From positions 1-64,000 of the forward strand of contig CAILHY010000024.1 in the NCBI GenBank assembly GCA_903834145.1: 64,000 bases of DNA, written 5' to 3'. The notes beneath the pieces were generated by a model, which had not been told where the DNA came from, made no database searches, and saw only the letters and a list, made by a program, of their open reading frames with translations. Shown here in pieces: positions 1 through 8,184 of this stretch (position 1 is the stretch's first letter; the number at the start of each line of letters is the position of its first letter). Source of the stretch: an uncultured Actinomycetes bacterium (GTDB taxonomy: Bacteria; Actinomycetota; Actinomycetes; Nanopelagicales; Nanopelagicaceae). The translations under genes and the position numbers were made by a program.

Positions 1-748
1 AAAAAGGCATAAGCATGCTTTTGCCATCGATTGTCTCGATAACAAGGGCAGTTTTGACTATGAAAGGTTTTAAAATAATTATCAGGATTTGAATAGAAAG
101 CGCAATTAAAGCTGGTTGGAGTAGCGCTTGTGAGTGAACTATGTGCGAGAAAAGTTTATAGCCAAAAATTTTTTGCTTAAGCAATTGCTCATACATTTGA
201 TCATGTGTTTGGCGTAGTGGCATATTAAGTAGTTTTTGAACCCAAGGGGTAATTACAAGAATCTCAACCAAGAGAAATGGTTGCAGAAAGAAATAGGAGT
301 AAAGAAACCATAAGGCCAACCTAATGATTTGAAAAGGCAGTTTGACGACGAGGGCGCGGGGATCCTTTGCTTTTATAGATTTGATATCTGAAGCTGTAAT
401 TTTGCCTGTTGGAATCTCGACAACTCCATTGATTAAACGTGCTCGAACTCGCACTCTTGGCCGATATCCGAGGTTAAGATTGAGGACTTCGCCGTCAATA
501 ACGTCGCCATCGTCATCGTAAGTTTTCCCTTGAGGACTCTTGCCCATTGAAGCGCGGCTTATCCGCATAATCACCCAGGGGAGCAAAACTGAAAGAAAAA
601 GGGCCAAAAGGGTTGTGCTCACAACGTCAGATTTCTTCGCACTTGGGTCTGTGAGATCTGCATACAGAATAAATGGAACGCCAACTACTAACCAGACAGC
701 CCACCTCTTGCTAAAGACGTAAGGTTTTCTAAATGGGTTGCGTATCAT
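1..748 (-). CDS. Partial membrane protein of unknown function
   Basis: An open reading frame on the minus strand starts at the ATG at 748 (MIRNPFRKPYV) and runs off the left edge, so the C-terminus is missing. About 249 residues are visible. Hydrophobic segments lie near residues 14-28 and 37-58, then a polar stretch of about 90 residues containing DDDGDVIDGE, then further long hydrophobic stretches near residues 140-170 and towards the edge. It therefore looks like a multi-pass membrane protein with a cytoplasmic or periplasmic middle domain. There is no clear Shine-Dalgarno before the start. I do not recognise the family. No promoter or partner is evident; a tRNA gene on the same strand lies just upstream. 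Confidence 0.75.
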   Translation of the reverse strand, partial: MIRNPFRKPYVFSKRWAVWLVVGVPFILYADLTDPSAKKSDVVSTTLLALFLSVLLPWVIMRISRASMGKSPQGKTYDDDGDVIDGEVLNLNLGYRPRVRVRARLINGVVEIPTGKITASDIKSIKAKDPRALVVKLPFQIIRLALWFLYSYFFLQPFLLVEILVITPWVQKLLNMPLRQTHDQMYEQLLKQKIFGYKLFSHIVHSQALLQPALIALSIQILIIILKPFIVKTALVIETIDGKSMLMPF

Positions 749-825
749 TTCGTAACGTTAGCAACTGCCATTGTTATTCGAAAGATAAAGACCTCTCTAT
801 TCTTGATCATTCCTTGAGCAAAAAA

Positions 826-901
826 TGGTGTCCTCGGCCGGAGTCGGACCGGCGACCTACCGCTTAGGAGGCGGTTGCTCTATCCACTGAGCTACGAGGA
901 C
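826..901 (-). tRNA. tRNA-Arg (anticodon CCT)
   Basis: The minus strand folds as a complete cloverleaf. The 7-bp acceptor is GTCCTCG pairing with CGAGGAC, the D arm is GCTC/GAGC, the anticodon stem is ACCGC/GCGGT with loop CTCCTAA giving anticodon CCT, and the T arm carries GGTCCGACTCC. The discriminator is A and the 3' CCA is encoded in the DNA. It should decode AGG arginine codons. Confidence 0.95.
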
Positions 902-1083
902 GAATGATGCAATCTATTGAGAAGATCGCATTGGGCAAGGGTACCCGCAGGGCATCTCTCATTTAAACGAATAATCGGCGGTAATTTGCGCATTAATCCA
1001 GCTAATAATTGGCAGATGTAAGGCAAATGGCTAGCATTGGCAAAACAAACCAACAGGGAGCTAATCCCCACGAGAGGCCAACA

Positions 1084-2310
1084 ATGAAAGCGCTAGTTAT
1101 AGGCGCGGGTGGTGTTGGCAGAGCAATCGCAAATATCGCATCTCGCAGAACCTTTATTACATCCATGGTTATCGCAGACCGTAATTTGGCACGCGCCGAA
1201 GAAGCAGTCGCACGAGTAAACGATTCACGATTTTCTGCCGCACAAGTCAACGCAGCCGAACTTGAAGATCTACGAGAACTCATTCGCAAGGCAGATCCAG
1301 ATGTCGTTATAAATGCGGTGGATCCTCGCTTTGTCATGCCGATCTTCTTAGCCTGCGAAATCGAAAATACCAATTACATAGACATGGCTATGTCGTTGTC
1401 GCGTCCACACCCTCATTACCCAAATTCTGAAACAGGGGTGAAGTTGGGCGATGAGCAGTTTGCACGTGACTGGAATTGGAGTGAGCGCGGTATCTATGCA
1501 TTAGTTGGCATGGGAATCGAACCCGGCATGAGCGATGTATTCGCTAAATATGCCTCCGACGTTTTATTTAGTCGTCTTGATTCAGTAACCATTCTTGATG
1601 GATCCAACCTTACGGTCGAAGGTCATAATTTCGCTCCATCGTTCTCCATCTGGACCACCATCGAAGAATGCCTCAATCCACCATTAGTTTGGGAAGACGG
1701 TCGTGGTTGGTTTACTACCGAACCATTTAGCGAAATCGAAACTTTTGATTTCCCTGAAGGCATCGGACCTGTCGAGTGTGTGAATGTTGAACACGAAGAA
1801 GTGGTTCTTATTCCTCAGAAAGTTGACGCTAAGAAGGTCAACTTTAAGTACGGACTAGGTGCTTCCTTTATTACTACTCTCAAAACAATTCACATGCTGG
1901 GGATGGATCGCAAGGAACATGTTGATGTTCAGGGCGTTTCAGTTTCACCTCGTGACTTGCTTGCGGCTTCGTTGCCCGATCCTGCAACCTTGGGTGAGCG
2001 CATGCGCGGAAAGACGTGCGCTGGTGCGTTGGTCAAAGGGCTCAATAAAGAAGGAAAGCCCTACGCCTGCTACATCTACAACGTTGTCGACAATGCTTGG
2101 TCTATGGGCGAGTACGGCGATCAGGCAGTTGTTTGGCAAACAGCAATCAACCCAGTCATGGCAATGGAACTTATTGATAAGGGAATCTGGCAACCTGAAG
2201 GCGTCAATGGACCTGAATGGTTTGACCCAAAGCCATTCCTGGATCTTCTTGAGTCCTATGGAACATCGTGGACGATTCGCGATGAAGACATTGCAGGGAT
2301 CGAGATCTAA
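1084..2310 (+). CDS. Saccharopine dehydrogenase-like NAD(P)-dependent oxidoreductase
   Basis: The protein of 408 residues opens with MKALVIGAGGVGRAIANIA, a Rossmann dinucleotide-binding loop (GxGxxG) of the saccharopine dehydrogenase / carboxynorspermidine synthase superfamily. A conserved substrate-domain stretch follows around GMGIEPGMSDVFAKYA. The start at 1084 is chosen because GAGAGG lies seven bases upstream and the nucleotide fold begins there; an ATG at 1009 would add 25 unrelated residues. The family reduces or oxidises secondary-amine conjugates such as saccharopine or carboxyspermidine; the substrate cannot be told here. The gene is three bases from the GMC oxidoreductase and likely co-transcribed. 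Involvement in lysine or polyamine metabolism is inference. Confidence 0.85.
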   Translation: MKALVIGAGGVGRAIANIASRRTFITSMVIADRNLARAEEAVARVNDSRFSAAQVNAAELEDLRELIRKADPDVVINAVDPRFVMPIFLACEIENTNYIDMAMSLSRPHPHYPNSETGVKLGDEQFARDWNWSERGIYALVGMGIEPGMSDVFAKYASDVLFSRLDSVTILDGSNLTVEGHNFAPSFSIWTTIEECLNPPLVWEDGRGWFTTEPFSEIETFDFPEGIGPVECVNVEHEEVVLIPQKVDAKKVNFKYGLGASFITTLKTIHMLGMDRKEHVDVQGVSVSPRDLLAASLPDPATLGERMRGKTCAGALVKGLNKEGKPYACYIYNVVDNAWSMGEYGDQAVVWQTAINPVMAMELIDKGIWQPEGVNGPEWFDPKPFLDLLESYGTSWTIRDEDIAGIEI

Positions 2311-2313
2311 GAC

Positions 2314-3978
2314 ATGAGCCGCGACTTTGACGTTGTCATTGTTGGATCAGGTTTTGGCGGTTCTGTATCGGCAATGCGCCTGGTAGAAAAGGGCTACAGC
2401 GTTGCAGTTTTAGAAGCTGGAAAGAGATTTGCGGATGAGGATTTCCCAAAGACATCCTGGAGACTTCGCAAATTTCTTTTTATGCCCCGCCTTGGTTTCT
2501 TTGGTATTCAAAGAATTCATCTTTTGCCTGATGTAATAGTTTTAGCGGGCGCTGGCGTCGGTGGCGGATCCTTGGTGTATGCCAATACTTTGTACCAACC
2601 AGGAGATAAATACTTTGGTGATCCCCAATGGGCTCACATCACCGATTGGAAGCAGGAGTTAGAACCTTGGTATGACCAAGCTCGGCGCATGTTGGGCGTA
2701 AGTATCTATCCCTACTTCTCCCCCAGTGATCAAGCGATGAAAGATGCAGCGGAGGCAATGGGTGTGGGTCATACCTTCACAATGGCGCCTCTTGGGATTC
2801 ATTTTGGAAAACATCCCGCTGAAAAAGTGGAGGATCCATACTTTGGCGGAATAGGTCCGATGCGCGAGGGTTGCGTGCAGTGCGGTGGCTGCATGACGGG
2901 ATGTCGTCACAACGCGAAAAATACTTTGCCGAAGAACTACCTGGGCCTTGCTGAAAAAGCTGGTGCCGTTGTATTTCCAATGACAACCGTAACTTCTCTC
3001 AAGGAGGTAAATGGTTCATGGATTGTGAAAGCAAAGAAGACTGGGGGCGCTGGAACTCAGACATTCACCGCCAGGCAAGTCATTGTTGCCGCGGGAACCT
3101 TCAATACCCAAAAGTTGCTTCATCGCATGAAAGACACCAAGACGCTCCCTAATTTGTCTCATCATCTTGGTGAACTATCACGAACAAATAGTGAATCACT
3201 GGTTGGTGCATCAATGCCCAACACCAAGATCAATTTCAGCAAGGGAAGTGCAATCACATCCTCCTTCTATCCTGATGAGCACACGCATGTAGAACCCGTT
3301 CGTTACGGCAAGGGCAGCAACTTCATGGGGCTCATGCAGACGTTAATGACCGACGGTGCAACATCAAAGATCAGACGGCGCAACTGGATCAAGACTTTTC
3401 TTCGGACTCCTTCCTTATTGCCCAAGATCCTTAATGTGCGCCATTGGAGCGAGCGCACGGTTATTGCTCTAGTTATGCAGAACGTAGATTCGTCGATCTC
3501 GGTCAAAGGCAAGCGAAGCATATTTGGGTGGCGTCTGACTTCGAAGAATGATCCCAATAAACCCAATGCCACGTGGATTCCTGCGGCGAATGAGACGGCG
3601 CGAACAATCGCTGCGAAGTACGGCGGCATTGCTGGTGGTCACCTTGGTGATTTGGTAGATGCCCCTTTCACGGCGCACTTCTCTGGTGGATGTGTGATCG
3701 GTGATTCTGCCGAACATGGCGTTGTTGATGCTTACCATCGCGTATGGAATTACCCGACGTTGCATATCGTGGATGGTTCAACGATCACAGCAAATCTCGG
3801 CGTGAACCCTTCATTAACTATTACCGCGCAAGCCGAGCGTGCAATGTCTATGTGGCCCAATAAGAATGATCTTGATTCTCGACCCGTGCAAGGCGCGGCC
3901 TATAAAAAGATTGCACCCGTCGCGCCGAATGCGCCGATCGTCCCTAGCGGTGCGCCTGCAGAACTGCATATTAAGTAA
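2314..3978 (+). CDS. GMC-family FAD oxidoreductase (cholesterol-oxidase-like)
   Basis: The 554-residue protein starts with DVVIVGSGFGGSVSAMRL, the FAD-binding GxGxxG loop, and carries GAGVGGGSLVYANTLY, typical of the GMC/cholesterol oxidase group. The C-terminus has HFSGGCVIGDSAEHGVVDAYHRV and NLGVNPSLTITAQAERAM, the usual GMC end with the His-containing catalytic region. Cys187, Cys190, Cys193 and Cys197 form a CxxCxxCxxxC cluster followed by RHNAKNTL, as in mycobacterial ChoD-like proteins. No signal peptide is visible, so it is probably cytoplasmic. Such enzymes oxidise an alcohol on a sterol or another bulky substrate; the actual substrate is unknown. It follows the saccharopine-dehydrogenase-like gene after three bases. 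Confidence 0.85.
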   Translation: MSRDFDVVIVGSGFGGSVSAMRLVEKGYSVAVLEAGKRFADEDFPKTSWRLRKFLFMPRLGFFGIQRIHLLPDVIVLAGAGVGGGSLVYANTLYQPGDKYFGDPQWAHITDWKQELEPWYDQARRMLGVSIYPYFSPSDQAMKDAAEAMGVGHTFTMAPLGIHFGKHPAEKVEDPYFGGIGPMREGCVQCGGCMTGCRHNAKNTLPKNYLGLAEKAGAVVFPMTTVTSLKEVNGSWIVKAKKTGGAGTQTFTARQVIVAAGTFNTQKLLHRMKDTKTLPNLSHHLGELSRTNSESLVGASMPNTKINFSKGSAITSSFYPDEHTHVEPVRYGKGSNFMGLMQTLMTDGATSKIRRRNWIKTFLRTPSLLPKILNVRHWSERTVIALVMQNVDSSISVKGKRSIFGWRLTSKNDPNKPNATWIPAANETARTIAAKYGGIAGGHLGDLVDAPFTAHFSGGCVIGDSAEHGVVDAYHRVWNYPTLHIVDGSTITANLGVNPSLTITAQAERAMSMWPNKNDLDSRPVQGAAYKKIAPVAPNAPIVPSGAPAELHIK

Positions 3979-3984
3979 GAACGG

Positions 3985-4893
3985 CTAAGAACCGTGCCAC
4001 CATCGAAGCAATGGCGGATTGTCCTCTCTCATTGTCTGGGTAATCAGCAACCCTCCATCAAGGTGATTGCCCTTTGATGGGCTCAATCGCATTTGTGGCA
4101 GGAGACTTGAAACGCGACGACGTATGGTCTCTTCATAACCTTTGTTCCTAGCTAGTCCGCCAAGAAGTGTCAGCGTCATGCTTTCATTCGACATACCGCC
4201 AGATTTCAACCAAGCCGCCGCCACTGTTTTGGAAAGTTGTTCGGCTCCACGATCGCGAATTGCGACGGCACTAGAAATATTATTTTCGGCCGCTTCAAGA
4301 ACTCTCTTGGCAGTAGCTATGCATAGGGATTGAGCAAGAGCATCCGTCTTGTTTTCAAGTGCATCGAATTCTTTGACCGCATCGCTCAAAAAATCAAGTA
4401 AGGTAAAATCATTTTCTCGGCCCTGCCGGGTTGCAAGGACTCTTTCTAGTCCATGCTTACCAAGCCAAAACCCACTTCCTTCATCGCCAAAAATATTTCC
4501 CAATCCATCTGCGTGGGCAAATTTCCCGCGCCGCCCGCCGACTGCGACAACGCCACTACCGATGGACAGAGCCACTCCATTTTCGCCGTTCATAGCACCC
4601 ATGAAACCGGCTAAACCATCATCCATAACGGCCACTTCTGTGGCGCCGAAGAATTCTTGTGCCAATAAACCGTAGGGATCAGGATCAGGAACTGTGCCAT
4701 AAAAACCGGTGAGACTCAGTGCCACACTAGTGTGAGCAACCGCAGCGGGATGGGCAGCGACAAGCTCTGAAAAAATATCTTGCAGCGTTTCAACTGGCGA
4801 CTCTGCAGCCCGTTTTGCTCGGGTAGAAATGTGTTCGCCATCGCTCCAGCGCAAACGTGCGCCCGACTGTCCAAGATCCACCGCAAGCGTCAT
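3985..4893 (-). CDS. BadF/BadG-type ATPase, N-acetylglucosamine kinase-like
   Basis: The 302-residue protein belongs to the actin-like ASKHA ATPase fold. The N-terminal phosphate-1 loop reads AVDLGQSGARLRW, the second loop is SIGSGVVAVGGRRG, and GDEGSGFWLGKHGLERVL is the signature of N-acetylglucosamine kinase and BadF-type proteins. LLGGLARNKGY is the adenosine loop. It probably phosphorylates an amino sugar or related sugar from cell wall or chitin turnover; this is family inference. It converges with the GMC gene and diverges from the SDR gene across 52 bases. There is no obvious Shine-Dalgarno, and a TATATT hexamer lies about 20 bases before the start, so the message may be nearly leaderless. 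Confidence 0.8.
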   Translation of the reverse strand: MTLAVDLGQSGARLRWSDGEHISTRAKRAAESPVETLQDIFSELVAAHPAAVAHTSVALSLTGFYGTVPDPDPYGLLAQEFFGATEVAVMDDGLAGFMGAMNGENGVALSIGSGVVAVGGRRGKFAHADGLGNIFGDEGSGFWLGKHGLERVLATRQGRENDFTLLDFLSDAVKEFDALENKTDALAQSLCIATAKRVLEAAENNISSAVAIRDRGAEQLSKTVAAAWLKSGGMSNESMTLTLLGGLARNKGYEETIRRRVSSLLPQMRLSPSKGNHLDGGLLITQTMREDNPPLLRWWHGS

Positions 4894-4945
4894 AATTGAA
4901 TTCTAGGGGAATATATTCTCTGCAATCCAAGAGCGAGGGAAATAC

Positions 4946-5722
4946 ATGGGCGAATCCGCACTGGTAACGGGGGCTACTGCAGGTATTGGGGCACATTTTG
5001 CGCGCCTTCTGGCATCTAAGGGATATCACGTAGTGCTTGTTGCGCGCGATGGCCAACGCCTACAAGAAATGTCCGAAAAACTTGCGACAGATTACGGAAT
5101 GACTAGCGAGATTATTCAAGCGGATCTTTCAACTGCTGACGGATTGAAGCGAGTAGAAGATCGCGTATCAAGTGCAACGAGTCCTATCGGTGTTTTGGTC
5201 AACAACGCTGGATTTGGTATCAACAAAAGTTTCCTTGTCAGCGACATTAATGCCGAACAACAGTTGCTGGATGTATTGGTGAAAGCCCCCATGAGATTGA
5301 TGCATGCAGTCCTTCCGGTCATGAAAGAAAACAACCGAGGAATTATCATCAACGTTTCATCCGTTGCCGGTTGGATCGCTGGTGGAACCTACAGCGCTGC
5401 TAAGTCCTACCTCACCGTGATCAGTGAATCTCTGCACACTGAACTATCAAATACACCGATAACGGTCATGGCTCTGTGTCCTGGATTTACTCGTACCGAG
5501 TTTCATGAACGTGGTCGTATGAAGATGACTGGTCTTCCCAATTTCATGTGGCTCAGCGCAGATCGGGTCGTCAAACAAGCATGGTCGGATGCCAAACGAG
5601 GTCAGGCCATTTCGGTTCCGGGTTGGCAGTATTGGATCCTCAGCACAGTAAGCAGGTTTGGCCCCAGACCGTTAGTTCGCAAAATCGGGATGAATGTTCG
5701 CAAGAAGCAACGTCATAAATAG
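4946..5722 (+). CDS. Short-chain dehydrogenase/reductase (SDR)
   Basis: This classical SDR of 258 residues has TGATAGIG as the cofactor loop, NNAG near residue 88, a catalytic Ser in NVSSVAG and the YSAAK catalytic Tyr/Lys motif. The segment LCPGFTRTEFHERG follows, as in short-chain ketoreductases. It should catalyse NAD(P)H-dependent reduction or oxidation of a carbonyl or hydroxyl group; the substrate cannot be deduced. GAGGG six bases before the ATG supports the start. A hairpin overlapping the stop codon probably ends the transcript. The gene is divergent from the sugar kinase. Confidence 0.88.
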   Translation: MGESALVTGATAGIGAHFARLLASKGYHVVLVARDGQRLQEMSEKLATDYGMTSEIIQADLSTADGLKRVEDRVSSATSPIGVLVNNAGFGINKSFLVSDINAEQQLLDVLVKAPMRLMHAVLPVMKENNRGIIINVSSVAGWIAGGTYSAAKSYLTVISESLHTELSNTPITVMALCPGFTRTEFHERGRMKMTGLPNFMWLSADRVVKQAWSDAKRGQAISVPGWQYWILSTVSRFGPRPLVRKIGMNVRKKQRHK

Positions 5723-5738
5723 GCCCGTCCTATTTTTC
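5717..5738 (+). terminator. Hairpin terminator after the SDR gene
   Basis: AAATAGG and CCTATTT form a 7-bp stem around a 5-base loop, followed by more T residues. The left arm overlaps the stop codon of the SDR gene. It resembles a weak, AT-rich intrinsic terminator. Confidence 0.5.
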
Positions 5739-5826
5739 TCAGAGAATTCATAGGCTAGAAGCGAGTTATTTCGAAGCCTTCCAACGGGTCCTCGCTACCA
5801 TTGGCTCACAATCTATGGAGGTTCTC

Positions 5827-6726
5827 ATGTTGCGCAAAGTTCTTACCGCTTCGATTATCGGGTTTATGTTCACCAGTATTTTGGTGGCATCACCTGCAAA
5901 TGCTGCAGCCATCACTAATGGTGTCGCTTGCACAAAGTCAGGAGCATCAACAAAGGTAGGCACCAATGTGTACAAGTGCACCAAGAATCCAACTGTTACC
6001 AACGCAAAGCTCACATGGGTCTGGTCTGGTTGCCTCGATGCAAACACCGCTTATGTCTCATCTTTAGCAACGGTGAAATCTCTCACGACAAGTTTGACTA
6101 AGACATCTGCCGATACAAAATCATCGGCGGATGCACTTGCTCTTGGTTTGGTCACCTCTATCAACAAAATGCTTTCCTACCGTGCAACCACGGATTACGT
6201 TCCTGGAGATACCGTTTGGGTTGACCCGGGTTACTTTGTAGCCAATGTTGCGATTGCGCGCGATCTCAAAGGTGGAAATGCTCCCTCTGCAACAAACACT
6301 GGAGCCGCGGGATCTACCTCGCTATGGACAAAGTTTGTTCCAACAGGAACTTCACCACTGAATAAGGCACTCGATCTTGTTCCATCACCAGATGTTGCCA
6401 TTGCTGCTCGCCAAGCCGATATTGCCAACTGGAGCTCTATCATCACAAAACTTTCGGCTGATACAAAGAAGCTCATCGCCGGTCCATCGACTGTAAAAAA
6501 TACAGCAACGCTGAATTTGATCACCGCACAGATCAAGCAATTTACTTCAGGCATCACCGCGGCGACCAGCCAAGTGAATAATTTGAAGTCAAGCGTTGCC
6601 ACCATTAAACGATTGAGCTCAGCCCAAACAACACTGACCTTGATGCAGGCAACTCTGACGGGTGCAAAGCAAGATGTGGCAAGTAACCTCTTGATCCGCA
6701 CACAAGCCTGCAAAAAGGGAGTCTAA
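5827..6726 (+). CDS. Secreted protein with a possible CBM5/12-like module
   Basis: The protein has 299 residues. MLRKVLTASIIGFMFTSILV followed by ASPANA-AA is a Sec signal peptide with an AxA cleavage site. The ATG at 5827 is preferred over the in-frame ATG twelve bases earlier because GGAGG then sits as the ribosome site. After cleavage comes a Cys-containing segment (GVACTKSGAS, YKCTKNP, WSGCLD). Around residues 115-160 lies YVPGDTVWVDPGYFV then SLWTKFVPTG, which resembles the aromatic layout of chitin/cellulose-binding CBM5/12 modules. The C-terminal third is Ser/Thr/Ala-rich, predicted helical, and ends with a lone Cys. The binding role is inference; no catalytic domain is visible. Confidence 0.75.
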   Translation: MLRKVLTASIIGFMFTSILVASPANAAAITNGVACTKSGASTKVGTNVYKCTKNPTVTNAKLTWVWSGCLDANTAYVSSLATVKSLTTSLTKTSADTKSSADALALGLVTSINKMLSYRATTDYVPGDTVWVDPGYFVANVAIARDLKGGNAPSATNTGAAGSTSLWTKFVPTGTSPLNKALDLVPSPDVAIAARQADIANWSSIITKLSADTKKLIAGPSTVKNTATLNLITAQIKQFTSGITAATSQVNNLKSSVATIKRLSSAQTTLTLMQATLTGAKQDVASNLLIRTQACKKGV

Positions 6727-6736
6727 TTTCTCCACT

Positions 6737-6762
6737 CTTACATATGGCTAGCCCTATGTAAG
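6737..6762. promoter_or_regulatory. 26-bp near-perfect palindrome upstream of the GGDEF gene
   Basis: CTTACATA and TATGTAAG flank a centre containing GGCTAGCC, itself a palindrome. Twelve of the thirteen base pairs match across the whole site. It begins 10 bases after the secreted-protein gene and ends 21 bases before the GGDEF start. It could be an operator, or in RNA a compact terminator hairpin, although no T-run follows. Confidence 0.5.
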
Positions 6763-6783
6763 TTCGTTCCAAAGGTCTCTTGA

Positions 6784-8184
6784 GTGGTAAACGTGGGAAG
6801 CAATAGAACCCTGCGTGTTCTCGCCCCTGGGCTGTTGATTCTGCATATCGTGGCGCGAACTGCGCTGGCGAGCCCAAACATTTTCGTCGACCTTTATCTC
6901 TACGGCGCGGTTGCATCATTGTGCGTGATTGCACTCCTGACATCGACCTTACTTACTGATCACATCAGCAAGATCACCCTTGCCCTTGCTCTGAGTTGTT
7001 GGACGATTGGCTCGACACTCACCGCCTGTCAAGAATTTTATTCGCTACCAAGGTCAATAACGATAGTAGCGAACTCTCTCTATCTACTGCTCTATCCCTT
7101 GGCCTTCATTGGGATCCCGCGGGCTCTGCTTACACGCGAGAGACTAGAGGCAGTAGAACTTCTAGATGCCGCAATACTCGGACTTGGCTTAGGTTCTTTA
7201 GGCACGGCCTTTCTCATGCGGCCAGCGCTTCCTCATTTCGCAGGAAATTTCAGCGAGACTTTCTTTGCCATTCTCTTTCCCATTGCTGACCTTATCTTGC
7301 TTGCACTCACGCTTTCCTTCGCGCTAACGGTGCGTCGATCTTTGCGAAGCATTTTTATTATTGTCGGCGTTGGGGTGTTTGCAGCATCGGATTTACTCTT
7401 TCTATGGTTACGTGTTAATAACCACTATGCCTTTGGTTCACTTTCCGATGATGGCTGGTTAATCGGTTTGGTTTTATTAGCAGAAGCTATGTGGCACCGA
7501 GGAAGTGAGCAAGAGAGGAAGACTTCATCGCATCCCCTTTCGATCGCTCTCTCTGTGCTTATGAGCGCAACGCTTCTTGCCGCTACATCGCTTCGACCCG
7601 GCTATCTTCCGGATTTCATTGTCATACCAACTATTGCAACGCTCGTATTGGCATTTGTAAGAATGACCATCGCTCTGCGACAAGCCAGGTCGATAGGCGA
7701 AGAACGTATTTTGGCACGCACGGATGAATTAACCGGATTGCCCAACCGGCGACGGTTTATTTCCGAACTCAAAGCGCTGGATCAAACACCTGGAATTGAA
7801 TCCGCGCTTTTATTGCTCGACCTTGATGGATTCAAACCGATCAATGACACGCATGGGCACGAAGTTGGCGACCTGTTGCTTAAGGAGGTTTCCCGCAGGT
7901 TCTCGAGGGCGCTGCCACATGGCTCTCTCCTGGCTCGATTGGGTGGCGACGAATTTGGGGTGATTCTTCGCGGAGATTCACGATCCATGTTCGAAACGGC
8001 GCTAGCCATTCGTGCAACTTTGAGTTATCCATTTTCTATCGCCGAAGCGCAGATCAGTGTTGGAGTCAGTATTGGATATGTCGGCAACGATGGCGCAGGA
8101 GATCTCTTAAAGCGCGCAGATAAAGCGATGTATCACGCAAAGCGCGAGGGTATTGGCGTGTGGTCAGAGCCCGCACATACTTAA
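6784..8184 (+). CDS. Membrane-anchored GGDEF protein (probable diguanylate cyclase)
   Basis: The protein has 466 residues. Residues 1-300 hold about eight to ten hydrophobic helices with no recognised MASE or PAS signature. A C-terminal GGDEF domain covers about 305-460, with DELTGLPNRRRF, LLLDLDGFKPINDTHGHEVGD and RLGGDEFGVIL. The catalytic GGDEF motif and the DxD/N metal residues are intact, so it should make cyclic di-GMP at the membrane. The RxxD inhibitory site expected five residues before GGDEF is absent (PHGS occupies it), suggesting no product inhibition. The GTG start at 6784 has AAAGG eight bases upstream. It converges with the photolyase gene with a four-base overlap. No EAL domain is in the window. 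Confidence 0.88.
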   Translation: MVNVGSNRTLRVLAPGLLILHIVARTALASPNIFVDLYLYGAVASLCVIALLTSTLLTDHISKITLALALSCWTIGSTLTACQEFYSLPRSITIVANSLYLLLYPLAFIGIPRALLTRERLEAVELLDAAILGLGLGSLGTAFLMRPALPHFAGNFSETFFAILFPIADLILLALTLSFALTVRRSLRSIFIIVGVGVFAASDLLFLWLRVNNHYAFGSLSDDGWLIGLVLLAEAMWHRGSEQERKTSSHPLSIALSVLMSATLLAATSLRPGYLPDFIVIPTIATLVLAFVRMTIALRQARSIGEERILARTDELTGLPNRRRFISELKALDQTPGIESALLLLDLDGFKPINDTHGHEVGDLLLKEVSRRFSRALPHGSLLARLGGDEFGVILRGDSRSMFETALAIRATLSYPFSIAEAQISVGVSIGYVGNDGAGDLLKRADKAMYHAKREGIGVWSEPAHT

